Shown: positions 43,729 to 51,232 of the stretch, one piece after another | Layout of the letters: every line of letters begins with the position of its first letter | How positions within the stretch are numbered: the stretch's first letter is position 1 | DNA from: Methylobacterium sp. AMS5 | GTDB lineage: Bacteria > Pseudomonadota > Alphaproteobacteria > Rhizobiales > Beijerinckiaceae | Reading direction: 5' to 3' | NCBI RefSeq assembly: GCF_001542815.1 | Contig: NZ_CP006992.1 | Location: 4,097,501 to 4,161,500, forward strand | Length of the DNA: 64,000 nt | Program-made: the position numbers and the translations under genes | The notes under the pieces: generated by a model | What the model was told of the DNA's origin: nothing | Database searches by the model: none | Seen by the model: only the letters and a program-made list of their open reading frames with translations

Positions 43729-44943
43729 ATGGCTGACGCATTGATACTGGGGCGCAGCACCCCGAGGGCAGGAGCGCTGACGGTCGGCCTCTGCTGCCTC
43801 GTGACCTTGATCGAAGGGTTCGATCTCCAGTCGGCCGGCGTCGTCGCCCCGCGGCTCGTTTCCATCTTCAACCTCACCCCTGGCCAGCTCGGCCTGTTCT
43901 TCTCGGCGAGCACGATGGGGCTGCTGATCGGCGCCGCCTTCGGTGGCCGCCTCTCCGACCGGGTCGGCCGGAAGAAGTCCCTCATCGTCTCGGTCGCCCT
44001 GTTCGGCCTCATGTCGATCTTCACGGGGCTGGCGAACAGCTTCGAGGTACTGCTCCTCGCCCGTCTTCTCACGGGTGTCGGGCTCGGGGCCGCCCTGCCG
44101 AACCTGATCGCCCTCGTCGCCGAGAGCACCGCGCCGGAGCGGCGCGCGAGCGCCGTGGCCCTGCTCTATGCGGGCCTTCCGGCCGGGGGCGCCCTGGCAA
44201 GTCTGTTCACGCTTGTCGGAGCGGAATCCCACCACTGGTCGACGATCTTCATCACCGGGGGTGTCGCGCCGCTCCTGGTCGTGCCGCTGATCTGGGCTTG
44301 GCTGCCGCACAGCAGCACGGCCAGCGCCAAGCAGGGTGGGGGCCGTGTGAGGAGCGTCCCGACGGCCCTGTTCGGCGAAGGACGGGCGACAACGACTCTG
44401 ATCCTGTGGCTTGCCTTCGTGCTCGGACTGCTGGTCCTCTATCTCCTGCTCAACTGGCTTCCATCGCTCGTCATCGCCCGTGGCATGAGCCGGGCCGACG
44501 CTTCCTGGGTGCAGTTCGTGTTCAATCTCGGCTCCGCCCTGGGCAGCACCGCGACCGGTCTCCTGATGGATCGCTGGGGAAAAGCGGCGACCGCGGCCCT
44601 CGTGTTCAGCGCGAGCGTCGCCGCCCTGATCCTGATCGCCTTCGTCCCCTCTAACCTGTCGGCGCTGGTCTTCGCGGGCTTCTTCCTCGGGGTCGCGCTG
44701 GCCGGAACGCAGGCCGTGCTCTACGCCTTGGCGCCGAGCTGTTATCCGACCGATGTCCTCGGCACGGGCGTCGGGGCCGCCGTCTCGATGGGACGTTTCG
44801 GCTCCGTCCTCGGGCCGATGCTGGCCGGAACGCTCGTCGGCGCCGGCCGGAGCGACGTCGAGGTGCTCGTCGCGCTCATTCCGATCCTGATGATCTCGGG
44901 CGGCGCGGCCACGATCCTGAGCCTCCGCATCCGGTCAGCGTAA
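43729..44943 (+). CDS. MFS aromatic acid / hydroxycinnamate symporter
   Basis: 404 residues with twelve hydrophobic segments. The AAHS-family motif LIEGFDLQSAGVVAPRLV is in TM1, GGRLSDRVGRKKSLIVSVAL is in the TM2-3 loop, and the central loop near residues 195-215 is charged. It is full length, unlike the half-transporter at 28978. As the last enzyme-linked gene of the fer block it probably imports hydroxycinnamates or vanillate by proton symport. AGGGAGAGGA precedes the ATG. Confidence 0.9.
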   Translation: MADALILGRSTPRAGALTVGLCCLVTLIEGFDLQSAGVVAPRLVSIFNLTPGQLGLFFSASTMGLLIGAAFGGRLSDRVGRKKSLIVSVALFGLMSIFTGLANSFEVLLLARLLTGVGLGAALPNLIALVAESTAPERRASAVALLYAGLPAGGALASLFTLVGAESHHWSTIFITGGVAPLLVVPLIWAWLPHSSTASAKQGGGRVRSVPTALFGEGRATTTLILWLAFVLGLLVLYLLLNWLPSLVIARGMSRADASWVQFVFNLGSALGSTATGLLMDRWGKAATAALVFSASVAALILIAFVPSNLSALVFAGFFLGVALAGTQAVLYALAPSCYPTDVLGTGVGAAVSMGRFGSVLGPMLAGTLVGAGRSDVEVLVALIPILMISGGAATILSLRIRSA

Positions 44944-45131
44944 ATCGCGCCACTTGTCGGGACCCGTCGGGAAGCCGGTTTTCCAACCGTTTCAACCCGC
45001 TCCGTGCGCGAAAATGCAACCACAGAGTGCGGCCATGGCGCAAGAGCACGCAAGCCGCACAGCGTGGCACGCTCGAATCTCAAGAACAGACCACGACCGT
45101 TGATGCCAACCACAAGCAAATGGGGAGAGGG

Positions 45132-46190
45132 ATGAAAGTCAAAATATCGAGTGCATGCCTGTCGTACTACCGGCGGGAAAATGCGCGAAGCACACGCGGC
45201 AGAACAGCACGAGCCGCCGCCCTTCTGGCCACCACCTTGATACTTGCCGGCGCTGCGCCGGGTTGGGTCCAGGCGGAAGAACTGATCCAGGGGCCGTCGG
45301 GCGCCCCCCTGGGGCCCGAACCGCCGAAACCGTCCTCGCCCTTCTTCCGGTTCAGCGATACGCAGGTGAGCTACACATACCTGAACGATCTCCGGCAGCC
45401 GGGCGTCACCGGTGGCCGGGCCGGACGCTCCATCGAGGGGCGTAGCGCGCCGGGCAACATGCTGAGCCTCACCCATGTCCATGGCTGGGAGTACGGCACC
45501 AATTTCCTCAACCTCGACCTGCGGCGCTACGGTTCGCAGATCCCGGCCGGCCGGCCGCCCTTTCCCGGACCGGCCACGACCTTCGATTACGGCCAGACCA
45601 CCCTGTTCCTGACCTATCGCGGCACCTTGAGCGGCAACGCCATGGTGGCAACTCCGCTCTTCGTCCTGCCCGGCATCATCAAGGACGTGTCGCTGGCCTA
45701 CGGCGTCGATCATCAGAGCGACAACACGCGGCTGTCGCTGCTGCGGACCCGGGCGATGGGCGGCCTCAGCTTCTCGTTCGATGTCCCGGTCGGCTTCTTC
45801 AACCTCGCGGTGCTCGCCCAGAGGGACTGGTTCCGCTTTGCCGACTTGCTGCCACCCCTTCGCCAGACCGGGACGGACATCGTGCCCCGCGTCGAAGCGA
45901 CCTATCTGGTACCACTGACGTTCACGGGTTTGCCGCTTTCGCTGACGGGCTTCGCCTCCTACAACCCGCCCCGCGGCGACGACCCGAAGGGCGGACGGCT
46001 GAAGGCCGAGGTTCTGGTGCGCAGCAACCTCGTCCTCGACGTCGGGGACCTGCTCTACAACAAGCCTAACCGCATGAAGGCGTTCATCGGCGTCCTGCAT
46101 CAGAAGAACCTGCTCGGCGCCAATTCCCGCGTCGTGCCCGGCGCGCAGTTCACCTCGTTCTTGGCCGGCCTGAGCTTCTCCGTGTTCTGA
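45132..46190 (+). CDS. putative outer-membrane channel protein
   Basis: 352 residues. A signal peptide lies after a basic leader (TARAAALLATTLILAGAAP, then GWVQAEE). The mature protein is rich in alternating hydrophobic beta-strands and aromatic residues (FRFSDTQVSYTYLNDLRQ, WEYGTNFLNLDLRRY), ends with a C-terminal Phe (AGLSFSVF), and lacks Cys, all typical of an outer-membrane beta-barrel. It resembles Tsx-like channel proteins. Its position behind the MFS gene suggests uptake of aromatic acids across the outer membrane. The family assignment is moderate; the function is inferred. Confidence 0.7.
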   Translation: MKVKISSACLSYYRRENARSTRGRTARAAALLATTLILAGAAPGWVQAEELIQGPSGAPLGPEPPKPSSPFFRFSDTQVSYTYLNDLRQPGVTGGRAGRSIEGRSAPGNMLSLTHVHGWEYGTNFLNLDLRRYGSQIPAGRPPFPGPATTFDYGQTTLFLTYRGTLSGNAMVATPLFVLPGIIKDVSLAYGVDHQSDNTRLSLLRTRAMGGLSFSFDVPVGFFNLAVLAQRDWFRFADLLPPLRQTGTDIVPRVEATYLVPLTFTGLPLSLTGFASYNPPRGDDPKGGRLKAEVLVRSNLVLDVGDLLYNKPNRMKAFIGVLHQKNLLGANSRVVPGAQFTSFLAGLSFSVF

Positions 46191-46210
46191 ACGGGCCATC
46201 CGTCAATTTG

Positions 46211-46265
46211 AGCATCGTCCCGAAAGCTGGTTACCGGCTTTCGGAAAAAGATGATGCGAAAACAA
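46211..46265 (+). repeat. dispersed intergenic repeat, copy 2
   Basis: Starts AGCATCGTCCCGAAAGCTGG and ends GATGATGCGAAAACAAG. It is the same element as 9699-9755 in the opposite orientation, with an inner imperfect hairpin. It lies 20 bases after the outer-membrane gene. Confidence 0.85.
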
Positions 46266-46346
46266 GCGCCTCAAACATCGCCCTGGATCAGGTCACAGTA
46301 CACGACAGGGTAGCGGCGGGCGGTGCGAAGTGATGGGCTGAAGGAC

Positions 46347-46481
46347 TGACCTGACCGGTATTTTGGACCGAGCCGAGTGAGAGGTTGACCTGACCGGCTG
46401 GCTTTGGACTGGGCTGATTGAGAGGGTCAGCCAGGACCGAAGGAGTCGGACATGCGGCGAGGACAGAAGACGAGCGCGGAG
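46347..46481 (+). mobile_element. fragment of an IS3-like element with duplicated end sequence
   Basis: Two imperfect copies of an end-like unit (TGACCTGACCGG, a variable part, GAG(A)GG) are at 46347-46385 and 46386-46426. An ATG at 46452 then reads MRRGQKTSAE and hits a stop; this is the opening of an IS3-type orfA. The rest is cut off by the IS256-family element beginning at 46493. Confidence 0.55.
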
Positions 46482-46558
46482 TAGGTCGTGCGGTCGTGTC
46501 CCTGTGCGTTGTGTAGCTCGCTGAGGGCCACCACGATCACCGGCCGGGGCCGGGCGGA

Positions 46559-47820
46559 TCAGGCTGCCAGGGTGGGCAGGCTGACGAGGGGATCATCGCC
46601 GATTGGGGCGATGCTTTCCAGGGTGATGTAGCGTGAGCGCTGTACGGCCCACTCGTCGTTTTGTTCGAGCCGGATCGCGCCGACGAGGCGCGTGATGGCT
46701 GCCTCGTTGGGGAAGATACCCACGACCTCGGTCCGGCGTTTGATCTCACCGTTCAGGCGCTCCAGCGGGTTCGTGTTGTGGAGCTTGACCCGGTGGGCGG
46801 ACGGGAAGCCCATGTAGGCCAGCACGTCGGGCTCGGCGGCGTCCATCAGGGCGGCAAGCTTTGGCACCTTGGGCCGGAGTTGATCGGCGACCTTGCGCCA
46901 TTGCCGACGGGCCGCCTCCGCGTCGTCCTGGGCGAACGCGGTTGCGATGAAGGCTGAGACGACGCGGCGGCCCGAGCGGCCGGCATGGGCGCGGACGTTG
47001 CGCATGAAGTGAACCCGGCAACGTTGCCGAGTGGCGTTCATGACCTTGGCCACCGAGGCCTTGATGCCCTCGTGCGCGTCCGAGATTACGAGCTTGACCC
47101 CGCGCAGGCCACGCCGGGCAAGTTTGCGCAGGCCACGCCGGGCGAGTTTGCGCAGGAAGTCCGTCCAGAACGTCTCGGCTTCCGATGGGCCAACGTCCAT
47201 GCCGAGCACCTCGCGCCGACCGTCGGTGCTCACGCCGACCGCCACCATCACCGCCACCGTAGATGATGCGGCCGGCCTCGCGCACCTTCACGTCGGTCGC
47301 GTCGATCCAGAGATCGGGCCATTCGCCCTCGATGGGGCGGTCGAGGAACGCGCCGACCCGCTCGTCGATCTCCTGGCACAGGCGCGAGATCTGGCTCTTC
47401 GAGACACCGGGACCACCCATGGCCTGGACGAGATCATCGACCGAGCGAGTCGAGATGCCCTGGATGTAGGCCTCCTGGATCACGGCCGTCAGCGCCTTCT
47501 CGGCCATCCGCCTGGGCTCCAGGAAGCCGGGGAAGTACGAGCCCTTGCGCAGCTTCGGAATGCGCAGCTCGACCGTGCCGGCCCGCGTCGGCCAATCCCG
47601 GTCGCGATCGCCGTTGCGCTGGACCCGTCGCTCGGCGCTCTTCTCGCCGTGGGCCGCCCCGGTCAGGCCACCCACCTCCAGTTCCATCAGGCGCTCGGCC
47701 GCAAAGCCGATCATCTCGCGCAGCAAATCCGCGTCGGCACTCTTCTCCATCGGCGGGACCCCATCGTGGCCTGCCACGATGGGCGCCGAGGCCGCGCAAC
47801 GTCATCATCTCGTCGGTCAT
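46559..47820 (-). pseudogene. IS256-family transposase, inactivated
   Basis: The family sequence is recognisable from [11 protein letters not shown] at 47820 to [12 protein letters not shown] at 46559, but in three frames. A 37-base insertion near 47751-47787 containing a perfect palindrome shifts the frame after RGL. After [20 protein letters not shown] the frame runs to EAGRII, where one extra base near 47260 shifts it again before [21 protein letters not shown] 24-base in-frame duplication (47102-47149) doubles [11 protein letters not shown] residues appear in LWIDATDVK and [11 protein letters not shown]. It cannot yield a full-length transposase. Confidence 0.92.
47760..47783. repeat. perfect palindrome inserted in the IS256 transposase
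   Basis: CCCATCGTGG, CCTG, CCACGATGGG: a ten-pair stem with a four-base loop. It lies within extra sequence not expected in the transposase between RGL and the next conserved codons. Confidence 0.8.
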
Positions 47821-48209
47821 CGGGGATCTCTCGGGTTCGGGGTTGGCTGTCGCAACCCGACCCTACCCGGCAATCGCCGATGACCACCCGTCAGCTACAC
47901 CACCGCCTGGGACACGACCCAATCCCGTCGACGGTCGAGTCGAGATTGTCCGAATAGTGCAGTCCTTATGATGCTATCGTGCGCGGAAAACGCCACTGTG
48001 TTCTTGTACCATCGATATCACAGATATCTCAGGTAGCATACAGGCCGACAAATCACCCTTGAGGTTGTCAAAAGCCATGCGCCCAAGTCACCACCCACCG
48101 AAACATCGGCCGGCCGCCTGGGACCATGCGGCTTGCCAAGCTATAATCTTCCTGTTAGACGCAAGCCCAAACAATTGCACTCTCGCCTGCCAAGAAATAG
48201 ACTTACCAC

Positions 48210-48644
48210 ATGAAAACAAAAAGGCGGGTCGTTATTGATGGACGAGAAGACAAACAGGGAAAATCCCTGCTTGCCATATCTGCCCTTTACCATTGCCGCT
48301 CGGAATTTTCCGGCATCGAAATCCGCTTCGTCGACGTGGATAATGCCTCTGTCCGCGGGGCAATCGATCTTCTGCGTTGGGAGACAGGTCTTGATGTCAG
48401 CATCCCATCCGATGTCGGCGAGAATACCGGCAACTCGATCTTCGAGGGCGCGAACCTATACGCTGCCATTCGCCTTAACAGCATAGATGGACTGCACACG
48501 GCAGAAGCCGCTTTCTTCAGGGTTCCGCTCCTCCTCGCTCTTCAGTTTCTGCCGGAATCGGCGACGAGCGAGCACTTGGCGCTCCTGCGGCCCGCGCACG
48601 ACCCGGCTCTGTTTGCTCAATATTTGATCGAGCGCATACGATGA
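48210..48644 (+). CDS. stand-alone GT-B domain-like hypothetical protein
   Basis: 144 residues from ATG 48210 without a clear ribosome-binding site. It can be aligned by eye to residues about 225-350 of the next gene: VVIDGREDKQGKSLLAISAL against ILVKGYHGWSGRGMHILSAL, TGLDVSIPSD against DGLDIAPVPYA, and AAIRLNSIDGLHTAEAAFF against VVGIGISDGIGTTLLESMC. It therefore looks like the donor-binding half of a GT4-type glycosyltransferase without its N-terminal half, and the acidic ESMC-like motif has diverged. It overlaps the next gene by ATGA. It may be a relic or a partner subunit. Base composition is low in GC at its start. Confidence 0.6.
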   Translation: MKTKRRVVIDGREDKQGKSLLAISALYHCRSEFSGIEIRFVDVDNASVRGAIDLLRWETGLDVSIPSDVGENTGNSIFEGANLYAAIRLNSIDGLHTAEAAFFRVPLLLALQFLPESATSEHLALLRPAHDPALFAQYLIERIR

Positions 48645-49906
48645 CTAATCGCAAAGCGGGGCATCTCCCAATCATCCTAATCGTTGGGATGCAAAACAGC
48701 GTGCATCTAGCGCGCTGGATCAACATGCTACGTGGTGAATTTGCACGTTTTGTTGTGTTTCCGGTGCATGCCCTAGAGCCTGTGGCCGAGCTTCACCCTT
48801 GGTTGCCCGTCAGTAGCCGGAGCGATGTTGAGGCCTTGGGATCCGGTGACGTGGGCGTCTTCCAACTCACCAGAACCGACAGTGAACGTTACACCACCTG
48901 GGCCATGGAACGAGCGGCGGGGCGCCTGTTTCCTGCCTCGCTCGGGGTCGAAACGAATCCCGCGTTGGCACTACCCGATGAGTTGATCGCAGCGATCCGG
49001 ATACTGCAGCCGGATCTCGTTCACACCATGGAGGTTCAGCTCGCGGGCTATCTCGCCCTCGACGCCAAGCGGTACTTGGGAAGCGCGATGCCACCGTGGC
49101 TTCTCTCCAATTGGGGAAGCGACATCTATCTCTACCACCGGCTGCCCGCACATCGTCCGGTCGTGCTTGAGTTGATGGGTGCCATAGACGGTTATCTGGC
49201 AGAGTGCCGACGCGACGTCCCGCTGGCGCGCCGGCTGGGTCTGAAAGGACATGCTTTCGACCCAATGCCGGCTTCTGGTGGGATCGACTTCAGCACCGTT
49301 CCGGCGCTCGGCCAGCTCGCTCCCCCGTCGAAGCGCAATACCATTCTTGTCAAAGGTTATCACGGCTGGTCCGGCCGGGGAATGCACATCCTGTCCGCCC
49401 TTCACATGGCCGCACCAGCCCTGCGCGGCCGCTGCATCCGCGTACAGTTCTACTCTGCGGCGATGCTGGAGATGATGCGGGCAATGGCGGAGGCGGACGG
49501 CCTCGATATTGCGCCTGTGCCCTATGCCCCCACCCACGAGGAAGCCCTTGGTCGGATCGCCGAAGCACGCATCGTCGTCGGCATTGGAATCTCGGACGGA
49601 ATCGGTACGACCCTCCTCGAATCAATGTGCTACGGCGCCTTTCCGATCAAGGCGACGACCTCCTGCGCCTGCGAGTGGATCCAGAACGGCCGCGACGGCA
49701 TCATCGTCGATCCGCACGACGTGAAAGGGCTCGCCGAGGCTCTTGTGCAGGCTGCGTCTGACGACGCGTTGGTCGATGCAGCATCCACCCGCAATCGGAT
49801 CCGCGTGGAAGAGCGATGGGATGTCGATCGCAACAGCGCGGCTGCACAGTTGATCTATCGCAACATGCTTAATGATTCTCCCCGAACCGTCGATCCGGCC
49901 GCCTGA
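48641..49906 (+). CDS. GT4-type glycosyltransferase
   Basis: 421 residues, GT-B fold. The N-terminal Rossmann half begins LIVGMQNSVHLARWINMLRG, with DLVHTMEVQLAGYLALDAKR and LLSNWGSDIYLYHR. The C-terminal half has the donor-binding region ARIVVGIGISDGIGTTLLES followed by MCYGAFPIKATTSCACEWI, which holds the family acidic residue. It is probably a cytoplasmic sugar transferase of surface-polysaccharide assembly; donor and acceptor are unknown. It is coupled by ATGA to the upstream ORF and lies three bases before the next glycosyltransferase. Confidence 0.85.
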   Translation: MTNRKAGHLPIILIVGMQNSVHLARWINMLRGEFARFVVFPVHALEPVAELHPWLPVSSRSDVEALGSGDVGVFQLTRTDSERYTTWAMERAAGRLFPASLGVETNPALALPDELIAAIRILQPDLVHTMEVQLAGYLALDAKRYLGSAMPPWLLSNWGSDIYLYHRLPAHRPVVLELMGAIDGYLAECRRDVPLARRLGLKGHAFDPMPASGGIDFSTVPALGQLAPPSKRNTILVKGYHGWSGRGMHILSALHMAAPALRGRCIRVQFYSAAMLEMMRAMAEADGLDIAPVPYAPTHEEALGRIAEARIVVGIGISDGIGTTLLESMCYGAFPIKATTSCACEWIQNGRDGIIVDPHDVKGLAEALVQAASDDALVDAASTRNRIRVEERWDVDRNSAAAQLIYRNMLNDSPRTVDPAA

Positions 49907-49909
49907 GCG

Positions 49910-51232
49910 ATGTCCACAGAGACCGTGACGATCCTCATCCCCGTCTACAACGGCGGCCCCTTCCTGATCCAGGCCATCGAAAGCGCGCTCGCGCAGACTT
50001 GGCCAGCGATCGAGGTGCTCGTGATTGACGACGGCTCAGATGACGACGGGCATACAGAGCGGGTCTGCCAATCCTTCGGCACGCGCATCCGCTATTTGCG
50101 CCAAGAGAACGGTGGCGTCGCTGCAGCCCTCAATACGGGCATCGCCGCGATGACCGGCCGATATCTGACTTGGCTGAGTCACGACGACCTCTACGATCCG
50201 CGCAAGGTCGAAGTGCAGATGAAGGCCCTGGCGGCACAATCCGGGCCCTGCGTGATTTTCGGCGGCTACGCCACGATGGACGAGGATTGCACCATTCTCG
50301 CCGAGATCGAGACCAACGCGGGCTATCGTAGCGATCAGCCACTCTGGGCGATCCTCGAAGGCCGCATCAACGGCTGCACCATCCTGCTCGAACGCACTCT
50401 CCTAGAACGCCACGGTGGCCTCGATGTCGGACTGCCGACGACCCAGGACTACGAGCTGTGGTGGCGGCTCGCGCTGCACTATCCCTTCGTTTACGTGCCC
50501 GGCGCCCTCGTTCGGCATCGGGTCCATGCCGGGCAGGGCTCGCATGGGCGCCGCCATATCGAGGAGGCAAGTCTTCTCTGGATGGAGATGCTGGAGTGGG
50601 TGCCGGAGGAAAAGGCGCGGGCGCATTCCGGCTCGGAGATGGCGTTCCTCCTGCGCGCTCGCGATTTTCTCCAGAAGACCGGCTATGACGGCGCCCAGCA
50701 GGGTGCCGATGCACTGATCCACCGACGGGCAAAAAAGATCCGGGTCGGCATCGTTCTGAGCAGCCTCGGTTCACGTGAGGCGGCGGTCGCGAAAGCCGAA
50801 CTCGCCAGCAGCGGTCTCGATCTCGCCTTCCTTCTTGTGGACGCCTCGCCCGACCAGCACTTTGCACTCTTCGCCGGCTCGCTTGGAAAAGAATTATCCG
50901 ACGACGTTGTCGCCAGCCCGATCGCCCCGAAGGACTTGGTCTCTCATACTCTGGCCGAACTTGAGGCCCCAATCGTCGCGTTCCTCCCGCAAGACGTGCC
51001 CGTCGCTACCTTCTGGACGGCCCTCGGCCGCCTCCTGTGCGATCCGGAACTCGACGGCGCCGCCATCCCGCAGACGAGAGGCCAGCCCGGTGCAGATCCG
51101 CTCGGACCGCTGTCCGGCCTCGTCATACGCCGAGAAGCCCTCTCCACCGCCCTGACCCGAGCCGCCGAGACCCGCAGTGACTTCATCTCTTCCCTCGGCA
51201 TGTCGAGCCGGCTCGATGTCGTCGTTGTCTAA
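49910..51232 (+). CDS. GT2 glycosyltransferase with C-terminal extension
   Basis: 440 residues. Residues 1-230 are a GT-A fold: VTILIPVYNGGPFLIQAIES, VLVIDDGSDDD (first acidic motif), YLTWLSHDDLYDP (DxD-like SHDD) and a catalytic region LPTTQDYELWWRLAL. Residues 265-440 form a second, degenerate transferase-like domain (RVGIVLSSLGSREAAVAKAE) without a clear metal motif. It probably transfers a sugar in polysaccharide or glycan synthesis. It overlaps the following gene's start by 17 bases. Confidence 0.88.
   Translation: MSTETVTILIPVYNGGPFLIQAIESALAQTWPAIEVLVIDDGSDDDGHTERVCQSFGTRIRYLRQENGGVAAALNTGIAAMTGRYLTWLSHDDLYDPRKVEVQMKALAAQSGPCVIFGGYATMDEDCTILAEIETNAGYRSDQPLWAILEGRINGCTILLERTLLERHGGLDVGLPTTQDYELWWRLALHYPFVYVPGALVRHRVHAGQGSHGRRHIEEASLLWMEMLEWVPEEKARAHSGSEMAFLLRARDFLQKTGYDGAQQGADALIHRRAKKIRVGIVLSSLGSREAAVAKAELASSGLDLAFLLVDASPDQHFALFAGSLGKELSDDVVASPIAPKDLVSHTLAELEAPIVAFLPQDVPVATFWTALGRLLCDPELDGAAIPQTRGQPGADPLGPLSGLVIRREALSTALTRAAETRSDFISSLGMSSRLDVVVV

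Larger units (their letters stand above)
46493..47918 (-). mobile_element. degenerate IS256-family insertion sequence
   Basis: Bounded by 26-base imperfect inverted repeats, 46493-46518 and 47893-47918, sharing GTCGTGTCCC at one end and GTGTAGCT at the other (about 21 of 26 identical). It contains one inactivated transposase. No target duplication was seen outside the ends. It marks the right border of the aromatic island. Confidence 0.8.

Noticed and set aside
46452..46490. Very short IS3-type reading frame as a gene
   Set aside because: It stops after ten codons; it is described only as part of an IS fragment.
47919..48209. Possible riboswitch in the AT-rich gap (a GCCACTG match near 47987)
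   Set aside because: The cobalamin-box flank and the rest of the fold are missing, so this is a chance match.
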